Origin: Marsupella aquatica
Taxonomy: Eukaryota; Marchantiophyta
Length of the DNA: 64,000 bases
Assembly (NCBI GenBank): GCA_973895155.1
Contig: OZ316893.1
Location: 25,916,001 to 25,980,000, forward strand
Direction of reading: 5' to 3'
In this document: one piece after another, positions 1 to 10,812 of the stretch
How positions within the stretch are numbered: the first letter of the stretch is position 1
Layout of the letters: the number at the start of each line of letters is the position of its first letter
Position numbers and translations under genes: made by a program
Notes under the pieces: model-generated
What the model was told of the DNA's origin: nothing
The model's database searches: none
Seen by the model: only the letters and a program-made list of their open reading frames with translations

Positions 1-29
1 GCCTCTTCTGCTCGCTGACTCACCCTCAG

Positions 30-1939
30 CAGTTTGTAACTGTTGGAGACATTTTTGCTGTAAGTTCTAGCTCTTCCTAGTTCCTTTTGCTTGGAGCATT
101 ATTTTCATGACTGGAAAGACCCTAGTGTGTAGTTATTGACAGTCTTACACCATTAGGGGTTGGACCATTAGGGGTTGGATAGTCATATCTTCACGTTCGA
201 CACACGGGTTCATGATACCTGCTGGACATAAGCACACTGAGACAATTACATCTGATTTCTATCAGTTTCTTTGGTTCCCTACCCATGCCTACTTGTAGTC
301 TCACCCCACGATGTGGGTGGAGTAGTCATCTTAAGTGCGCCATCTTTAGGTTGGATGTGCACTCACAATGTTCCCACATTTTAGAGAAGCATAGATATGT
401 CACGGTTATGGCGCCATGAGCTCTCTAAGTCTGCAAGAGATATGGCCATTCAACTTCCAAATTTCAGGTCTAAATCCCAAATCGAGTATTTTCCAAACCC
501 CGGTGCTTTCCTCGATGTTTACTTCCTTCTTTCTGTTGGCTAGGACACTTATTTACTCTGTTCTCGGAGTTCGTCTGCTGTAGGCGTAAACGCAAGGAAT
601 TCAGTGCCTCTCTTTGCTGCTTCAGAGAAGGCACTTCCTCGATGCCGATTATACATTAAGTTCATAGACTCCTACAGTAGTTCTCCTGACGGACCGAAAG
701 ACATCGAGACTGATTACTGTCCTTCGTGAAGGAGGCATCGCGTGAGTGATAGGATCACAGTTAATGTCATGTCCAATTGAATTCAATTCACGCGACAGTG
801 AAGGATTTCTGTCGCCTGACTGGAAATCCCTTCTTCTTTGAGCTCCATCTTCTATGCGATAGTGTTCTTAATATTGGTTCCTTTTTTCTAGAAGTCTATT
901 GGTACAAAGTATAGGGTGCTCTATAAAGTTAGAATTCTCATGTAGAACAAGGGGGTCCTCGTTCATGGCTTGCGCAGGTCTCAGTTCTGATTCCTGCTGT
1001 CGTCCTAATGGATGTTAAGGACATGCCTTGACATTGTAAAGCTAGGTTTCGTTGGGTCGTTTCTTCTTGATCAGTATGTTTTTGTTGCTACGGCCGCAGA
1101 GTGAATGTGCATGGTTTGTTGGTTTTCTTAAGGCGTCATGATCTCATTTCGTGGAAATGATCTATTTTGTAGGGGTGGATGAAGAACCTTGGAATGTTTA
1201 CACCGAAACCTGCCTCAAATGGTTTGAAGTCCTCAACACAAGCGAATGGTGCAAAGGCCGCTCTTTCTGCCACAGATTCTGTTGGAATAGCAGAGACAGG
1301 AAGTGATGAGAACGAAAAGGCAGAGGCAATCAGGAAAGAGGAAGCTCGGAAGGTGGCTTCTGCAGCTTTGGCTGCTGCGAAGCTCGCAGCCAAGGCCATT
1401 ACTGATGGGAAAGTTCAGGTGCTTATCTCATCAACCCTTTACTCCAATGTTTGCAGTGGAATCTTGCATAGATTATCTTTAATTTCGCTTTAGTGTCATT
1501 GGCAAACTCTCGCTTTAGTGTCATTGGCAAACTCTCATTAGTGAAGTGTGACTGGCCTATTTTGCAGATTAATGAGGTTCGGGACTTTGCGGGGGAGGAA
1601 GTACGAGTCACCAAGTTTGTAGATCCAAATTCTAAAGCTGCATTGGCGGCTAGACGGAAAGCAGAGTCAGTCTCCTCGTCAGGACTCGATGCTTTACTTG
1701 AACAGATTGGGAAGAAGCAGAAACTGAACATATTAGATAAATCTAGAATGGATTGGGGAGAGTTTAAAGAAGAAACAGGTCTGGAGACCGAACTAGAAGG
1801 CCACATAAAGAGTGGGGATAAGTACACTGACAAAGTAGCTTTCCTTCAACGTGCAGACTTGAGAGAGTATGAAAAAGAGAGGGATGCACGCTTGGCTGTC
1901 ATGTCTAAAAGACGCACCGAGTCAGCGCCCATGGATTGA
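30..1939 (+). CDS. SWC5: SWR1-complex subunit SWC5 / BCNT-CFDP1 family (5' part missing)
   Basis: This is the 3' part of a BCNT (bucentaur/CFDP1) protein, the plant SWC5 subunit of the SWR1 complex that deposits H2A.Z in chromatin. Exons fit at 30-59, 1173-1418 and 1568-1939 (phase 0 joins, GT/AG ends, 215 codons plus TGA). The 30-nt exon encodes QFVTVGDIFA; joined to GWMKNLGMFTPKP it reproduces the VDxLWxxF-type BCNT motif, which is why the ATG at 1179 is not taken as the start. The middle exon ends in an alanine/lysine-rich stretch. The last exon carries the diagnostic BCNT-C domain: NEVRDFAGEEVRVTKFVD, then GLDALLEQIGKKQKLNILDKS, MDWGEFKEE, and FLQRADLREYEKERDARLA near the end. The acidic N-terminus expected of the family must lie left of the window. 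The first intron is about 1.1 kb. Identity from the last exon is firm; the micro-exon is my inference. Confidence 0.9.
1486..1535 (+). repeat. Perfect 25-bp tandem duplication in SWC5 intron
   Basis: A 25-bp unit beginning CGCTTTAGTGTCATT occurs twice head to tail with no difference (1486-1510 and 1511-1535). It lies inside the 149-bp intron between the last two SWC5 exons, upstream of the acceptor at 1565-1567, so it does not touch coding sequence. Confidence 0.95.
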
Positions 1940-4729
1940 CATTTAAAGTCTTCATTAAAAATGCAATTGCAAGGCAGTATTTCTGCTTTCTCCCACATGG
2001 TTTCATCTGGTCTGGGTCCCTTGAATGATGATCGAGATCGGACCTGTGCTGTAGCGGTGTTGATCTCCAGTGGGCATCGAAGGGAGCAATGATCTCCAGC
2101 GTTGATGATTGATATATTTCTCAGATGCAACGATACAAATTATCAGCTGTGTCTGAAAAGAACAGACGAAGCTCCTCTTCATCGTAGATGACAAGCTTTC
2201 GCAGCAATGTATGAAGGAGTCATTGAGGCAAGGAAAGGACGGAGCTATGGTACTGCGTTTTCGACTTAAATCTAGACCCTTCGAATCCATAGGAACTCAT
2301 GGGTGGAGTACAGAATTGACCTGAGAGACCCAAACTACAGATAGCTTAGAGCAATCTGGTCAAGAGAGTCCCGGAACTGGAAATCTATGTGCCTTGAGCT
2401 GTATCATTATCTGACACAAGTCAATCCCCATAGTGGCCATTGACTACAAGCCAGTTAGCAAGTCTTGGATGCAGCTCTCTTTTGAGTATCTGCTATTCCA
2501 ACTAGGTAGCTTGTACATGCATCCCAAGGTAGGCTCGACCCAACCACACCAAGCTCCTCAGATCCCTGCATACAATACACTCTCCTTTCTGTTATAGAAT
2601 CCCCTTCACTTCCTCTCCCATTTCACTCCCTCTTTGATAATTGAAATACTGCAAAGAACTAAAAGTTCCATACCTAAAGAGCCCTCTTACACATAAAATA
2701 CTGCAAAGAACTACAAGTTCCAGACCTAAAGAGATTACAAATCCAATAAACCTAACAAAAAAGTCAGTGAGACCTAAAGAGCCAAAAAACCTAATAGTCT
2801 GAAGACCACGGCCAAAAAATGAGAACTGGAGCCCTATTTAGCAGCAAATTGAGACCACCTTACCTCCCTTTCTTTCCCTTTGTCCCATCCCCTTATAGCA
2901 TTCACACGAGTTTGTGTCAGGAAACTTGAGTTCACTTTAGTTAGTTTGACTCTACAATGGTTAGTTAACCCTTGTTTACAATAGGCCACACGAGTTTGTG
3001 TTAATAATTGACTCAAGTTCCCGATTTTAGTTAGTTTGCCTAACTAGGGTTAGGTCACTCTTGTTTATATTAGGATGAGATTCGCTTTGTTAGGATCACA
3101 CATCGTAGCTCCCTTTGGGGGTATAGGGTGGACCCTAAACCCTAAATCTCTTTCATTATTCACATGTACTCTCATATGCTATGGATCATTTAAGAGTTTC
3201 TCAACTCGTGGTGTCTTGTTGGTATAGCGTCTCATCAAATGTCTCTCTCATGTTTTGCATTGCTGACTAGTCTAATATGATAATTTATTACAGTTTGGGG
3301 GGGCAGGGTTTGGATTGGGGAAATTTGAGACAGCCCTGCAGGCCGCCATCTTGATTGACCTTTCTTGCACTGGTGCCTGCCATATAAAAGCCTCACGGAG
3401 CACTAAGGATAAGAGCACGGCTTAGGGGTCCATGGGGAAAATGAGCAGTCAACTCAAGATGCAAAAATCTGATGAGTTGGTCCAAGATTGCAGGGCAAGG
3501 AAACATGTTTTGGCTACCTCAAAATCAGCATTTTGGCCTGCACGTGCAAGAATAAGGCAATGTGGGGTGCTGTGGTGCAAAAGGAAAATCCACCACTTGC
3601 CCCCTCGCAGTTCACTGGTCGCAGCCTCTTTGTCCAATTTAATGGCCATAGAAAAGACAGAATAGATCACATGGTCACTCTGCATTCCTGCCTAATCAAG
3701 TACGTTGGCATGGTGATTACTCCCCCCCTTTTGACTAAATTCCTTAATAGGCAATCCCAGTTTTTACATCTTAGCATACATGCATCTTAAGTGCCTGTGT
3801 TTTTTGTAAGTTCAAGACATTTCCTGACATCAATATGGAATGAGGAAAGGGAAAGTTATTGTGTAGTATGCATGACTTCCATTTAAATGAGGATAACGTT
3901 ATGATTGGCATTTTTGTTTTCGGTGGCCCTAGTCTGCGGAGATAAACCCAGCTTCATTCACTAACTACTGAAAGGGAAAAAAATTTAGAGCACTGCCACC
4001 CTTTGTGGGGATTTCCCGGCCAGCAGCAACTTAAGTGGGAGGTGCTCCCTAGAGCCTTTTTTTTATCCCCATGGGACTGTGGAAAATTTAAACCAGGGCT
4101 CCAGGCCTGCCAAAAGGCACTTCCTGCATTCTAGAATTGGCAAGTCAGGTTGTGCAGTAGTGGCCCTCGCCCTTGCCCAGCCTTGCCAAACTGTGTGTGG
4201 ACAACACTGATCATCCAATCGTGTAACTGCATACATTGCTTGTCAATGTTTACCCATGGGTGGGGGGATCAGTTCCAGGTGCCACCCGCCAAAGACAACC
4301 TCAAATGCCAGCAGCCTCACCATTGACCCCAATAGCGTCTCAAGACTGGGTCATTATTGAAAGTTACACATATGTGGTATATCCCATAACTCCGGTTATG
4401 AGACCCAATTCTGGAATTTTAAAAATGGAGGTAGCATTGACCCGCCCATTAGGTCGGAGTTACGGCCTCACCTGTCTCATAGCTTGAAATATTTTATTCC
4501 TCCATTCTTGATCAGCCGCCACCTCAAATGCTGCAGCCATCACTTTGTCAGGCAAAAAGTCCATGTGCCTTCAACTGCTGCTTCTGGTTGGAGTTCTAGA
4601 TTTTCGGATTTGTGCCTAAAGTTGTGGGAAAGTTACAGGTTAAGTGTTGAGCCCATAGGGAAGCTGAAGATTGGCTCCCATAACTTTTACTGGAGTTCTC
4701 ATAATGCTGAAGTTATAGAAATACCTTAT
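1940..4729. other. Intergenic DNA downstream of SWC5
   Basis: The first few hundred bases are probably the SWC5 3' UTR. No open frame here has a recognisable domain; the frames of 60-100 codons overlap on both strands and look like chance. At 3126-3146 there are about two copies of CCCTAAA, a plant telomere-type motif also common as a telo-box. A weak internal duplication occurs near 2640-2720 (ACTGCAAAGAACTA-AAGTTCC). Nothing else stands out. Confidence 0.6.
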
Positions 4730-5126
4730 CTTGTTGGCTGAACTTAAAGTTCAGCTTTGTGGTGGGAGCCCAAAATGGCTCCAAACTTTTTTTCTGCGCA
4801 TACATTTTCTCCACATACTTTTTCTCCACATATACTCTCTTTACATACGTATAGAGGCACACAAATATACTTTAGTCACAATATACTCATTCTAACACTC
4901 TTTAGTTTGTATGGAGTACTCAAGATCAAGACAAATTGGAGTACACATAGTATATTGTATTCAACACAAATAAAAGTACATTGAATGCTCCCACCTCAAT
5001 GTAAGTGTGTACTTGATTCTCTCACCATTGGTTCCATTTAATGTCTTTGTCTTTTACTTGTTTGAATTTCTTAGTGATTTTATATGTTTCATTTTGAGTG
5101 AAATGAATCATATTTATTTTCCTTTG

Positions 5127-5282
5127 TGTTATGAGGTAACTAGTCCTAGACCAGACTAGGAGGTTACCTTTATCATGGTTACCTCAAGACACTATATATA
5201 CACCCGGTTGATCCCCAACCGAGTGATTCATTCATTCAATCTCTCTCCCTCTCCAACTATGTATGAATCCTATATCACAACA
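5127..5282 (+). repeat. 5' LTR (156 bp)
   Basis: The LTR runs from TG to CA. It contains a TATA-like ACTATATATACACC near the middle and a pyrimidine-rich TCTCTCTCCCTCTCC stretch before the end, in keeping with a promoter plus transcript start in a very short LTR. Confidence 0.93.
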
Positions 5283-6409
5283 CGTTATCAGCACAACTCT
5301 AGGAGGCTGAGCACTTGAATTTTTTTTAGGGATTCGACAAGTGACAAAAATTAGACACTTGAGGGAATCCCAAGACAAAATCCCTTCAAGGAAACCTTCA
5401 TTTGAGAGTCCATGTCAACCTGGCGTTGGAAATTGATGGAGTACCCTTTGTGAGAAACTGACTCCCAAGAAATTAGAAGAAACAAAATAAGAAGGAGAGG
5501 CTGATCAGACAAAGAGTCCAACCCCTGGATTGACCCTTATGGGATCATTAAAGCTTTAGAGGAATTGATTCTGAAATGCAAGATTGAAAGTACACAGCAT
5601 GATTTATGGAAGGAGGAGAAGAAACACTGCAGCGCAAAGTCCATAGAGAAACCAGGATAAAGCTTGGGCTAGAGTCAATCAATCCAATCAAAGAGACCTG
5701 ATTGAATAGAGGCAGAGCACAATCAACAAAATTTCAATCAAGGTGAGATCTGAAAAGGCACCACACCCTATCGAGAATGAATGTTGCATTAGGGCTCAAC
5801 AACCGGAGAATGAAAAGGACTGAAGGAAATTTGAGGGATGGAAACCTCATGAGAAGACAACACAGTGATCACGGACGCAGCCGCGAAGCCATGCAAAAGG
5901 GGGAGAATCGATGCACAAGCCCAAAACGGCAAAATTTGGACCAGGCTTTTCGAGAAACCATCGACAAAACTTGATAAGTGCAAAACCCCCATACTTGCAA
6001 CTCATTATAAAGAGTATTTTTACTTACAAAAGAATTAGATCACTTAAAGCATCTTTTTCAAAGCTTTTAAATCACTTTAAGATACATGTGTAATCCTTAA
6101 CATAAACCTAAATCACAAGCTTACACTCTCATTTTACAAATGTGAATACTGTGCCTTTACACATTACCTACGTACCAATACACATGTTGAGTTTACAAGC
6201 ATTTATACACATTGAATACATATAACATGATTGTTACACCATTAATATCACTTTCCACCATAGGGGGAGGAACGCACATTGTACCCACAACTATCTCCCA
6301 CCTCCTAATGTCATTTTGGTTCATTCTCCTTCTAGTACCATTTGAACTTATACACCTTCTGGTATCATTTGAACCATAAGATCCAAACGGACTCAGATAA
6401 GGGACTTTC

Positions 6410-7085
6410 CATGACTAACAAAGGTAAAGGTAGAGATGATTTGATAATGGACAAAGCCCCTAATCTCATCTATACATGAGTTAATGATGAGTTAATATGG
6501 GCAAAGCCCGTAATCTAACCCCTACATTCTCTTGATCAGTGGGCATTCCTATCGGACCTTACCTATAGATGAGTTCCAAATTTCAGAGATATTCCTCACA
6601 CTCACAATTTCAAGAGAAAATAACATGCATTTTATGCAGATCAATGGGAAGAAACTTCATTGTCTCTAACTTATCTACTCAAAAACTTAAATCAAACTCA
6701 TACACTACAATGGAAAGTATCTCTATACTTGGCCATACACACAGTGATTAAGACCCAAAACCAGAATCTTATACTTTGATTAAAGTTTTATACACTTTTA
6801 GCATGCATGCCTTTACAACTTGTACAGAAGTAAGACCACAAACCTCATCCCTTCGGACCTAGGATCATGTTCACCAGACAAAATGAAAACACTTACTCTA
6901 AGACACTGGACTAGGATAAGGGAATTACAAAACTAACAATGTTAAAGGTATGGTACAGATGTTTGGATTATGGGCAAAGCCCCTAACCTCATCTAGTCAA
7001 GACCCAATGCGGGGTTAATATGGGCAAAGCCCGTAATCTACCTTGATACACTCTTCATTTTTGGGGAACGGAATAACATCGCGGA
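6410..7085 (+). repeat. Degenerate ~150-bp duplication inside the LTR element
   Basis: About 6415-6560 and 6935-7085 share the same order of motifs: ACTAACAA, GTTAAAGGTA, ATGGGCAAAGCCCCTAA, CTCATCTA, a GTTAATATGGGCAAAGCCCGTAATCT block and a CGGACC end. The unit carries the short inverted repeat GGGC-AAA-GCCC twice per copy. It is non-coding in all frames. Confidence 0.75.
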
Positions 7086-8580
7086 CCAATGACACATTCA
7101 CCTTTGTGTATTACTATTAAACAAATCTCTTAGATTGAAACTAAAATTAAGACAATTTTCATCCCCACACCCAACATAGAATTAATCGGAAAACAATATG
7201 AATTAGATGCAGACCAAGGGAAAGAAACTCAATTCTCTCAAAACTTATTTATTGAAGAACTTGAGCCCACCTACACCACAATTGTACGTACAACTAGTAC
7301 TTGGAAACTAAACAGAGACAATCCTCATATATCTCTATACGAGGAGCCAAATAGTTTAGGGGGAGCATCTTATCTCCACAAGTTACTCTAACTTCAAATC
7401 TCCCTACATGGCTATCCCATGTCTCAATAATATTTTGAATCTATTTACATGGCCTGTTACCCCATGTCTTGACACACTTGTCAAACTACCCCATGATATT
7501 TGCAGACGTGCAGGCAGACGTGCCACTCACGGGAGACCTAACTTAACCGACACCCTCTAGTGTGATTCTGGTTCATACACCCTCTGGTGTAGCTTGAGAC
7601 CTAACACCCTCTGGTGTCAACAACCCTGTGTCCACTAGCACCTCTATGCCTCCTGACACCTTCGTGTCCATCAGCATCACTATACTCTCAAATGAGCTTA
7701 TTGCCATAGATTCTCCCATGATAACATTGCCCCATCCTACCCACATATGGGTTTTTTATCTTGACTTTGGGCATTTCTAAATATGATACTTACACCATAC
7801 CAAACTAGGACTTTTACATCATTTTTACAATAATACATGATTAGCATCCGTTGATGCAACATGTCTACTCCACACTTTGGAAAACTCTCATTTAGCAATT
7901 GGGCTAATTAGCACCTTCGGTATCAATCCAGTGATCTGAAACATATAGGACAATGCCACTGCATCCCCACACAACCCACATTAATTATCTTAATACCCCC
8001 TGGTATTAGATAGCATAAGCCATACTAAAACATGACATGGTTCCTCCAGCTACTAACCAAACTACTAATTATTTGGAACTTAGATTGTTTATTTGATGCA
8101 AGGCCATACAAGTGACCCAAATTTCAAATGCGAAGAACTAGACAAAGTTTTTCATGAAGGCATTGACCCCTCATGTCCACAGACACCACTGCTATGCAAT
8201 TGAACTCCGAAGCTTACACCGCCTGATGACTACTGATTGACACATGATTGACACACACCACCACCGTGGTTCAACTCTCACATCTCACCAAGAGGACCAA
8301 CCGGCTATACTCTTTTTCCTTTAGGGTCATATATTTTATTTTTTCTCTACTACCCTGGTAGAGTTGTTTTTACCTCAATCTAGCACCGCTAAAGGTTTTA
8401 ACGAGGTAGTCCACCTCTTTGGTCAATCAAACATACATGTCTATAAGCATGCAAACACTTTTTACTATCACTGAAACTCATCTCGTGCAAGTCTATAAGC
8501 ATGGTGATAGATTTTTCTTACCTAGTTCTAGGACTAGTCTAGATTGTCTCCATAACTTCCATTATGTAGCCAAGGGGGAG

Positions 8581-8736
8581 TGTTATGAGGTAACTAGTCC
8601 TAGACCAGACTAGGAGGTTACCTTTACCATGGTTACCTCAAGACACTATATATACACCCGGTTGATCCCCAACCGAGTGATTCATTCATTCAATCTCTCT
8701 CCCTCTCCAACTATGTATGAATCCTATATCACAACA
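8581..8736 (+). repeat. 3' LTR (156 bp)
   Basis: This is the second LTR copy, directly preceded by the polypurine tract and followed by the CTTTG target duplication at 8737-8741. It differs from the 5' copy at one position that I can find. Confidence 0.93.
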
Positions 8737-9750
8737 CTTTGGGTGTAATTGGTCCCCTTGAAAAGGTACGACTCTTAAAGGGGTTTCCTTTTTGTTTAGA
8801 AGAATATATGTACATATTTTATTTTATTATTATTTTTGGGTGAATTCGGTCACCTTGAAGATGATTTTTAAAGGGGCTTCCTTTTTGTTTAGAAGAAACA
8901 ATGGGTAAGGAGCATGCCCCATGGTGGTTATCATTATTTTATTTATTTGAGAGTGAAATGGGATAGAGGATCAAGGGTATTTGAAAGAAGGGGAAAATAA
9001 AAAAACAAAAAGAGACATTTTCTTTCTTTGGCCGATGGAGGGTTACTTTAAGGGGAGGGATAAAAAGGGTTTTAAGAATTTGTTTTCTTTAATTGTTGAG
9101 AGGTTTAAGGGTATTTAAGGGAGAGATTTTCAAACTGGTCTTTGTTTGTTGGTTGAACTTGTATTTTTTTCTTGTAAGAGGGGGTGAACACTAGTTGAGG
9201 GCAATTTTTAACAAAGTAGAAAGATAAAATTACAATTTTTTAACAAAGTAGAAAGATAAAATTAAAATCAAATAATATAGATATTCTTTTGTTCATTTTC
9301 TGAATTTCTACATTTTGAATTGAGTAATTATAAAAAATTGGTTGAGTGTACTTTTAACTGGATTAGGTGTGATACTAATTAGAGTATTAGGTTAGGTATG
9401 ACATTAATGAGGAACCCAAGGCAAGATTAGCATAAAAGGGAGAGTCCTCCCTCATTTTTCTCATTCTCTCCTCTCCACTCCCTCTTCTCTTCTCTTCTCT
9501 TCTCTCTCTTCTCCTTGCTTATTCTTTTGCCTTTTTTTGGCCAAAGCGGCCTCATAGGCATTTGCTAGGGCAAGCGGCGCCATAGCTCGGCCATAGGCAT
9601 TGCTTGCAACCTCCCATTTGCTTAGGTGGTCGTGGAGGGGCGCGCTCGATCATTAGGGTCGTTCATAGATAGTTTCTATTGTATTCTTTTGGACTAGTGC
9701 GAGTTTCCTTTAGCCGGTGGTAGCGATGACCTAGTCATTTGCTACAAATC

Positions 9751-10037
9751 CTCGGGGGGTTGACTATCAACAATCTTAGGAACCATGTGCGATCCAAAAT
9801 AGGTATTTTTTATATAAATTAGCTAAATTTTTAAAAAGCGTAGGAAACAAAAGAAGGTATTATAAACCTATATTTGTAGAATATTCTATAATATATACCT
9901 TTTATAAAGTAAAATAGGTCATTAGTATTAAAAATATAGAATATTTTTAGAATATTCCCATTATAAAATAGGTGTGTTTATATTAGGCTAGGATCGCATG
10001 TGGTACCCCAAAATATACACTAAGTTAACCCCCTGAG
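9751..10037. mobile_element. 287-bp TIR element (MITE) with 8-bp target duplication
   Basis: The ends are CTCGGGGGGTTGACTA and TAAGTTAACCCCCTGAG, inverted with three or four mismatches. Inversion continues inward: ACCATGTGCGATCC near the left end matches the complement of GGATCGCATGTGGT near the right end, giving TIR-like arms of about 60 bp. TACAAATC flanks it on both sides (9743-9750 and 10038-10045). The related repeat copy at about 12176-12195 lacks the insertion and reads straight through TACAGACCCGCC, which is an empty site. The interior is AT-rich and non-coding. The 8-bp duplication suggests hAT; the long arms suggest a Mutator-like MITE if the duplication is really 9 bp (TACAAATCC). 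Confidence 0.88.
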
Positions 10038-10076
10038 TACAAATCCGCCTAAAGTGGCTTAATTTAGTACATTTGG

Positions 10077-10805
10077 ATGCGACTATTTTTTTTGGAGATA
10101 TGTTATGGAGTGCTATTGATGGAGTGTTTTCGATGCATACAATGCTTGTTGAACCGAACACCTGCCCATTTTTGTGATGGTGATGAGAGTACACAAAATG
10201 TTTGTAGTGATTGTAAGGGATGGACACATAACAGTCTCTTGTGGTGCAAACTAGGGAAACATGAGAAACCAAGGGATGAGTTCCAATTCCCAACGGATTC
10301 ATGCTATGTTTGTGTTGAAGCAGCAAGCCCGGGACGCATGAGAAATGAATATTCCAAACGACGGAGAATACCAATTGTCCCTATCCCAGAGGACATTGTA
10401 GTACAAGATGTAAGAATTGATCATTGTCTGGGGGTCATGATGGATCTCTCACCAGTTTTGGATAGAGTGGGGCATGCAAGAGCAGAACAAAGACGGCCAC
10501 CAAGTGTGTCGGTGCAAGTTGAAGATGTACGACTCCGATTGGAATTGATGATATTGAAATTGTAAACAATTTTGGGCAAGAAGGAGTTAGGGCAAGAGAT
10601 GAGAGTGTTGAACATGGCAATGTAAGGCACGTTCACATGCCCCATGAAATGGACTCTCCACATATTGCACGTGACCATTGCTCTCCAAGTGCAAGAGAAG
10701 TGATTGGAGGAGAAGAAGAAGCGGGAGAAGAAGTCCCTACTACAAAGAAATGTGCTTATTGTAGACATGTCAAAGCATTGCACGCTTTTGATAATGGTTG
10801 GATAG
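10077..10805 (+). pseudogene. Cysteine-rich ORF with CxxC...KxxxxF motifs, frameshifted and interrupted
   Basis: An open frame from the ATG at 10077 to the stop near 10565 contains CIQC, CSDC and a WCKLGKHEKPRDEF...CYVC block. After one apparent frameshift at about 10520-10560, a second frame runs on as DIEIVNNFGQEGVRARDES and reaches KKCAYCRHVKALHAFDNGWIAC, where the second direct repeat begins at 10806. Both blocks match the pattern C-x2-C-x3-K-x4-F followed by further Cys, as in small zinc-binding modules found next to nucleases and in transposons. The first ~25 codons overlap the end of the direct repeat. After the second repeat (12303 on), a frame reading EKYFAYERVHPLDACLYIH continues and stops soon after. 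I read it as a captured or transposon gene broken by a frameshift and the repeat. I cannot name its function. Confidence 0.4.
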
Positions 10806-10812
10806 CTTGTTG

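Larger units (their letters stand above)
5127..8736 (+). mobile_element. Non-autonomous LTR retrotransposon, 3.6 kb, recent insertion
   Basis: Two 156-bp terminal repeats (5127-5282 and 8581-8736) begin TGTTATGAGG and end ATCACAACA, and I find one difference between them (TTTATCATGG against TTTACCATGG). The element is flanked by a perfect 5-bp target duplication, CTTTG, at 5122-5126 and 8737-8741. A polypurine tract AAGGGGGAG sits directly before the 3' LTR (8572-8580), and the sequence after the 5' LTR (CGTTATCAGCACAAC) resembles primer-binding sites of some plant Copia elements. The 3.3 kb interior has no gag or pol frame; its longest frames are about 65 codons. LTR near-identity points to a young insertion that must have used proteins from a relative. 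Orientation is taken from the polypurine tract. Superfamily (Copia more likely than Gypsy) is an inference. Confidence 0.93.
4737..10144 (+). repeat. Long direct repeat, copy 1 (interrupted by two transposons)
   Basis: The segments 4737-5126, 8742-9750 and 10046-10144 align in order with 10813-12295, so this is one ~1.5 kb repeat copy split by two later insertions. Shared landmarks are the start GCTGAACTT (here an imperfect hairpin), a TATAGAGGCAC box, a duplicated AAAGGGGTTTCCTTTTTG motif, a TTGCCTTTTTTTGGCCAAA block, GATCATTAGGGTCGTTCATAG, and the end GATGCATACAATG. Both copies are bordered on each side by CTTGTTG (here 4730-4736 and 10145-10151). No transposase or polymerase is encoded. 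The copies could be long terminal repeats of a larger element (internal part 10152-10805), or two insertions of a non-autonomous element. I see no primer-binding site after 10144 and no polypurine tract before 10806, which argues against the simple LTR reading. Confidence 0.75.

Noticed and set aside
1179-1181. ATG at 1179 as the SWC5 start codon
   Set aside because: It lies inside a conserved motif, with an in-frame upstream TAG that reads better as an intron acceptor; an upstream exon at 30-59 completes the motif.
3126-3150. CCCTAAA repeats as an interstitial telomere
   Set aside because: Only about two units; such telo-box motifs are common in plant promoters. The same holds for 27367-27382.
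10152-10805. Internal domain of an LTR element with 1.5-kb LTRs
   Set aside because: No primer-binding site or polypurine tract next to the repeats and no TG...CA ends; kept only as one alternative.
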